From: Forficula auricularia | Lineage: Eukaryota; Arthropoda; Insecta; Dermaptera; Forficulidae | Length of the DNA stretch: 64,000 bases | Direction of reading: 5' to 3' | Assembly (NCBI GenBank): GCA_024734495.1 | Contig: JALMQS010000085.1 | Coordinates: 13,058,048 to 13,122,047, forward strand | Part shown: in pieces, positions 61,841 through 64,000 of the stretch | How the letters are laid out: every line of letters starts with the position of its first letter | Position numbering within the stretch: the stretch's first letter is position 1 | Program-made: the position numbers and the translations under genes | The notes under the pieces: generated by a model | What the model saw: only the letters and a program-made list of their open reading frames with translations | Told to the model about the DNA's origin: nothing | Databases searched by the model: none

Positions 61841-64000
61841 GGCGACCGAAAGGAGCCTTAGGGTCGTAACATGGGAGTTATATATCCCTAAAGTTTACTC
61901 AATTAACTGGCTATCTAATTCACAAATAATTTTTCAAATCGTAGTGGTTTTTCCCTAGTTATCTACTTTCAACATTTCAACATACAAGCATACAAACTTT
62001 CAGCTTTATATAGTGGTATAGATATGATATACTTTTATATTTATGGCACTATTCTCCGTATACATGAATTGAAAATAAAAATTTCTATTTATATTGAGGT
62101 AATAGCTAAAAAGTCCTCCGACTCCTGAGGTTTAACGTAAGAAATCAAAATGCATTTTGAGAACTGGAATGATAATATAGTGAATAATGATTTGAAAATT
62201 TGAATAATTTATTGAATGATTCAAGTAGCTCTGTAATTGAATTTATATCTCACATACCTTTAAAAATATACACATAATTATATAATTAATTTTATAATTT
62301 TCATTTCTGATAATATAAATTAAACATTAATAGTGGGGGTGATTTTTAAAATATATATTCAGGCTTAATATTGATAAATTGAATGATATCGTTTGTTATA
62401 TCATTAGGTTTGCTTTTTATTGAAACAGAGTTCTCTAAATTCTTCTCTGGAAAGTCTTCAGCTCTTTCTATTGAAGAATTTAGAATTTGATCAAAAATAA
62501 TGGATTTGAAAATAAATGTTATATTACTACAGAAATATTATTTAACTTATTTTGTTCACACATTCTTTCTTATAATATTTTTATGGAGAATATTTTTATA
62601 ACACATAAATATTTTGGTATGTGAATATAAAGGTTCTTCTACCATGTAATGATCTCTACTAAGGAAAATTGATTCTTTTCTATAATAGAAGCTGGTATTA
62701 GTCACACTTTAGTCAAAAATGTAGGTAAATAGCTGGATATAGTAAAATTAATTTGAAAATAAAAGGTTTAAATATATTTTACTATCATACAGTTATGAAT
62801 CAGAAAATATTATAGCAGTATGAAAAATTATTTTTTAATGGATAATGTTGATTAAAAATTGGTGAAAACTATGATGTTTTGATCTAAAATATCCTAATAT
62901 TGAATAAATAATATTTTGAGTATTAATAATTTAAAATTTGATTAGTAGGTACCTACATGCAATTTATTTTGTGGACATACTAAACAAAATAGTATGAATA
63001 TCATAATCTTCTGTATGAATTCATTACATTATATTAGCTTCTGATTGAATTTTGGTTAAAATCAGTCCAAAAATTAAGGAAGGTAAATTAGGCATTATAA
63101 GATTTTAAACTAAAAGAATGACAAGAAATGACTTTTATAATAAAAAAGGTTATTGTTGTTTTAAAGTTGTTCATTAGTGGAAATTCAAGAAATTCTAAAT
63201 TTATCAATATAGTCTGACCTTTTTTTTTGTGTGTGGTAGAGAAGGAGTTCCACAGGGTGCAACCTAAAGAAGCTCAGTTGGCCCTCAGTTGAATTAATTT
63301 TGCTATGAATCTTATGCCATGCTGAAAATGACTCCTATGTTAGTGAGGTGGTGAGAGGGTTTTCTAAATATTTCACTTTCAATCAATTGATTGATATTTC
63401 TAATAATAGTCTCATATTAAAGTGATAAATTCATTAATAATTATAAATTCTTTAATTATTCTTCATCTGAGAGGACCAGGTGTATATTTAGTCATGATTC
63501 TTATCAGTTTCATTAAATGATTAAGTCCTTCTTTTCTAGACAGGTCAATCATCTAATTAACAATTAAATTAAAAAATACATTACTGGGTAATACCTTTCA
63601 TCAATCCCTTTCTCTTGTTATTCAAAATGACTAGATTATTGGCAACAAACAGAAGACTATAATGAATTATTCAACATTTGGCATATCATTCAATATGAGG
63701 AGTATATTTTGAAAAAAATAATTTCTGCAATTTTTGTGGAAAGATTGTTCAATTTTAGTATGAAAACAAAAGTGGCTACTTGAAATTCTACTTTTAGTAA
63801 AAGTTTGGCGTCCATATGGCTGCTATCTAAAACACAGATCTCTCTCTCCCGGACCCTCACACTAATAATTATCCTATTCTAAATCAAGATTTCATTCTAC
63901 AATAGTTTCCACTTTTATTTATACCTCTTTTTACTTATTTCTCTGTCTTTTTGAAAAAAAAAAAATAGAAATAATTATTAGTCCGTGGTTAATAATATGA
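61841..64000. other. No gene seen in 2.2 kb of AT-rich DNA
   Basis: No ORF over 60 codons on either strand and no paired ends. 63235-63285 resembles, on the minus strand, the GGTTGCACC...AACTCCTTCTC 3' UTR of the LINE family. The rest is unrecognised. Confidence 0.5.

Overview
The window is nuclear DNA of an animal, almost certainly an insect. It is AT-rich, holds two conserved intron-bearing genes, and is otherwise crowded with transposon debris (mariner, hAT-like, piggyBac-like, non-LTR, LTR, Penelope-like and SINE remnants). I see no bacterial-style operon, CRISPR array or rRNA. The order or species cannot be fixed from this sequence.

Gene layout. On the minus strand, 13581 down to 1072, lie the first six coding exons (about 443 residues) of UVSSA, the scaffold of transcription-coupled nucleotide excision repair. 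Its C-terminal part continues past the left edge. On the plus strand, 18887 to 58060, lies all of VPS35, the retromer cargo-recognition subunit: 15 coding exons, 790 codons of product. The two genes are divergent, with start codons about 5.3 kb apart. They share no evident function. VPS35 exon 1 codes only for the initiator Met, intron 1 is 10.2 kb, and intron 2 looks like a minor-spliceosome (U12) AT-AG intron. Each gene carries one lesion: a 1-nt insertion in VPS35 exon 10, and no AG at the expected acceptor of UVSSA intron 2. These could be assembly errors or real damage.

Repeat layout. UVSSA introns (1-13 kb) hold hammerhead-bearing foldback repeats, a deleted mariner, a twin-primed LINE with an 11-bp target duplication, and a 2.7-kb head-to-head Penelope-like palindrome with a GIY-YIG coding region. 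The intergenic region (13.6-18.9 kb) holds an 8-bp-TSD inverted-repeat element containing a LINE 3' end, and a palindrome around two tRNA-like sequences. VPS35 intron 1 holds a 7.0-kb LTR retrotransposon with 1.27-kb LTRs, a 4-bp TSD and no recognisable gag or pol. Later VPS35 introns hold seven-copy and two-copy inverted-repeat families, LINE reverse transcriptase fragments, a solo LTR nested in an inverted-repeat element, hAT MITEs with 8-bp TSDs, a piggyBac-like fragment, mariner relics, a tRNA-derived SINE and G-rich Helitron-like repeats. From 58.1 kb on there are only repeats and unrecognised AT-rich DNA.

Most interesting signal. At least ten sites match the hammerhead ribozyme core (CUGANGA, stem II, GAAA, short stem III, UH cleavage site). 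Most occur as divergent pairs at the two ends of inverted-repeat elements, as expected from head-to-head, 5'-truncated Penelope-like insertions and their internally deleted derivatives.
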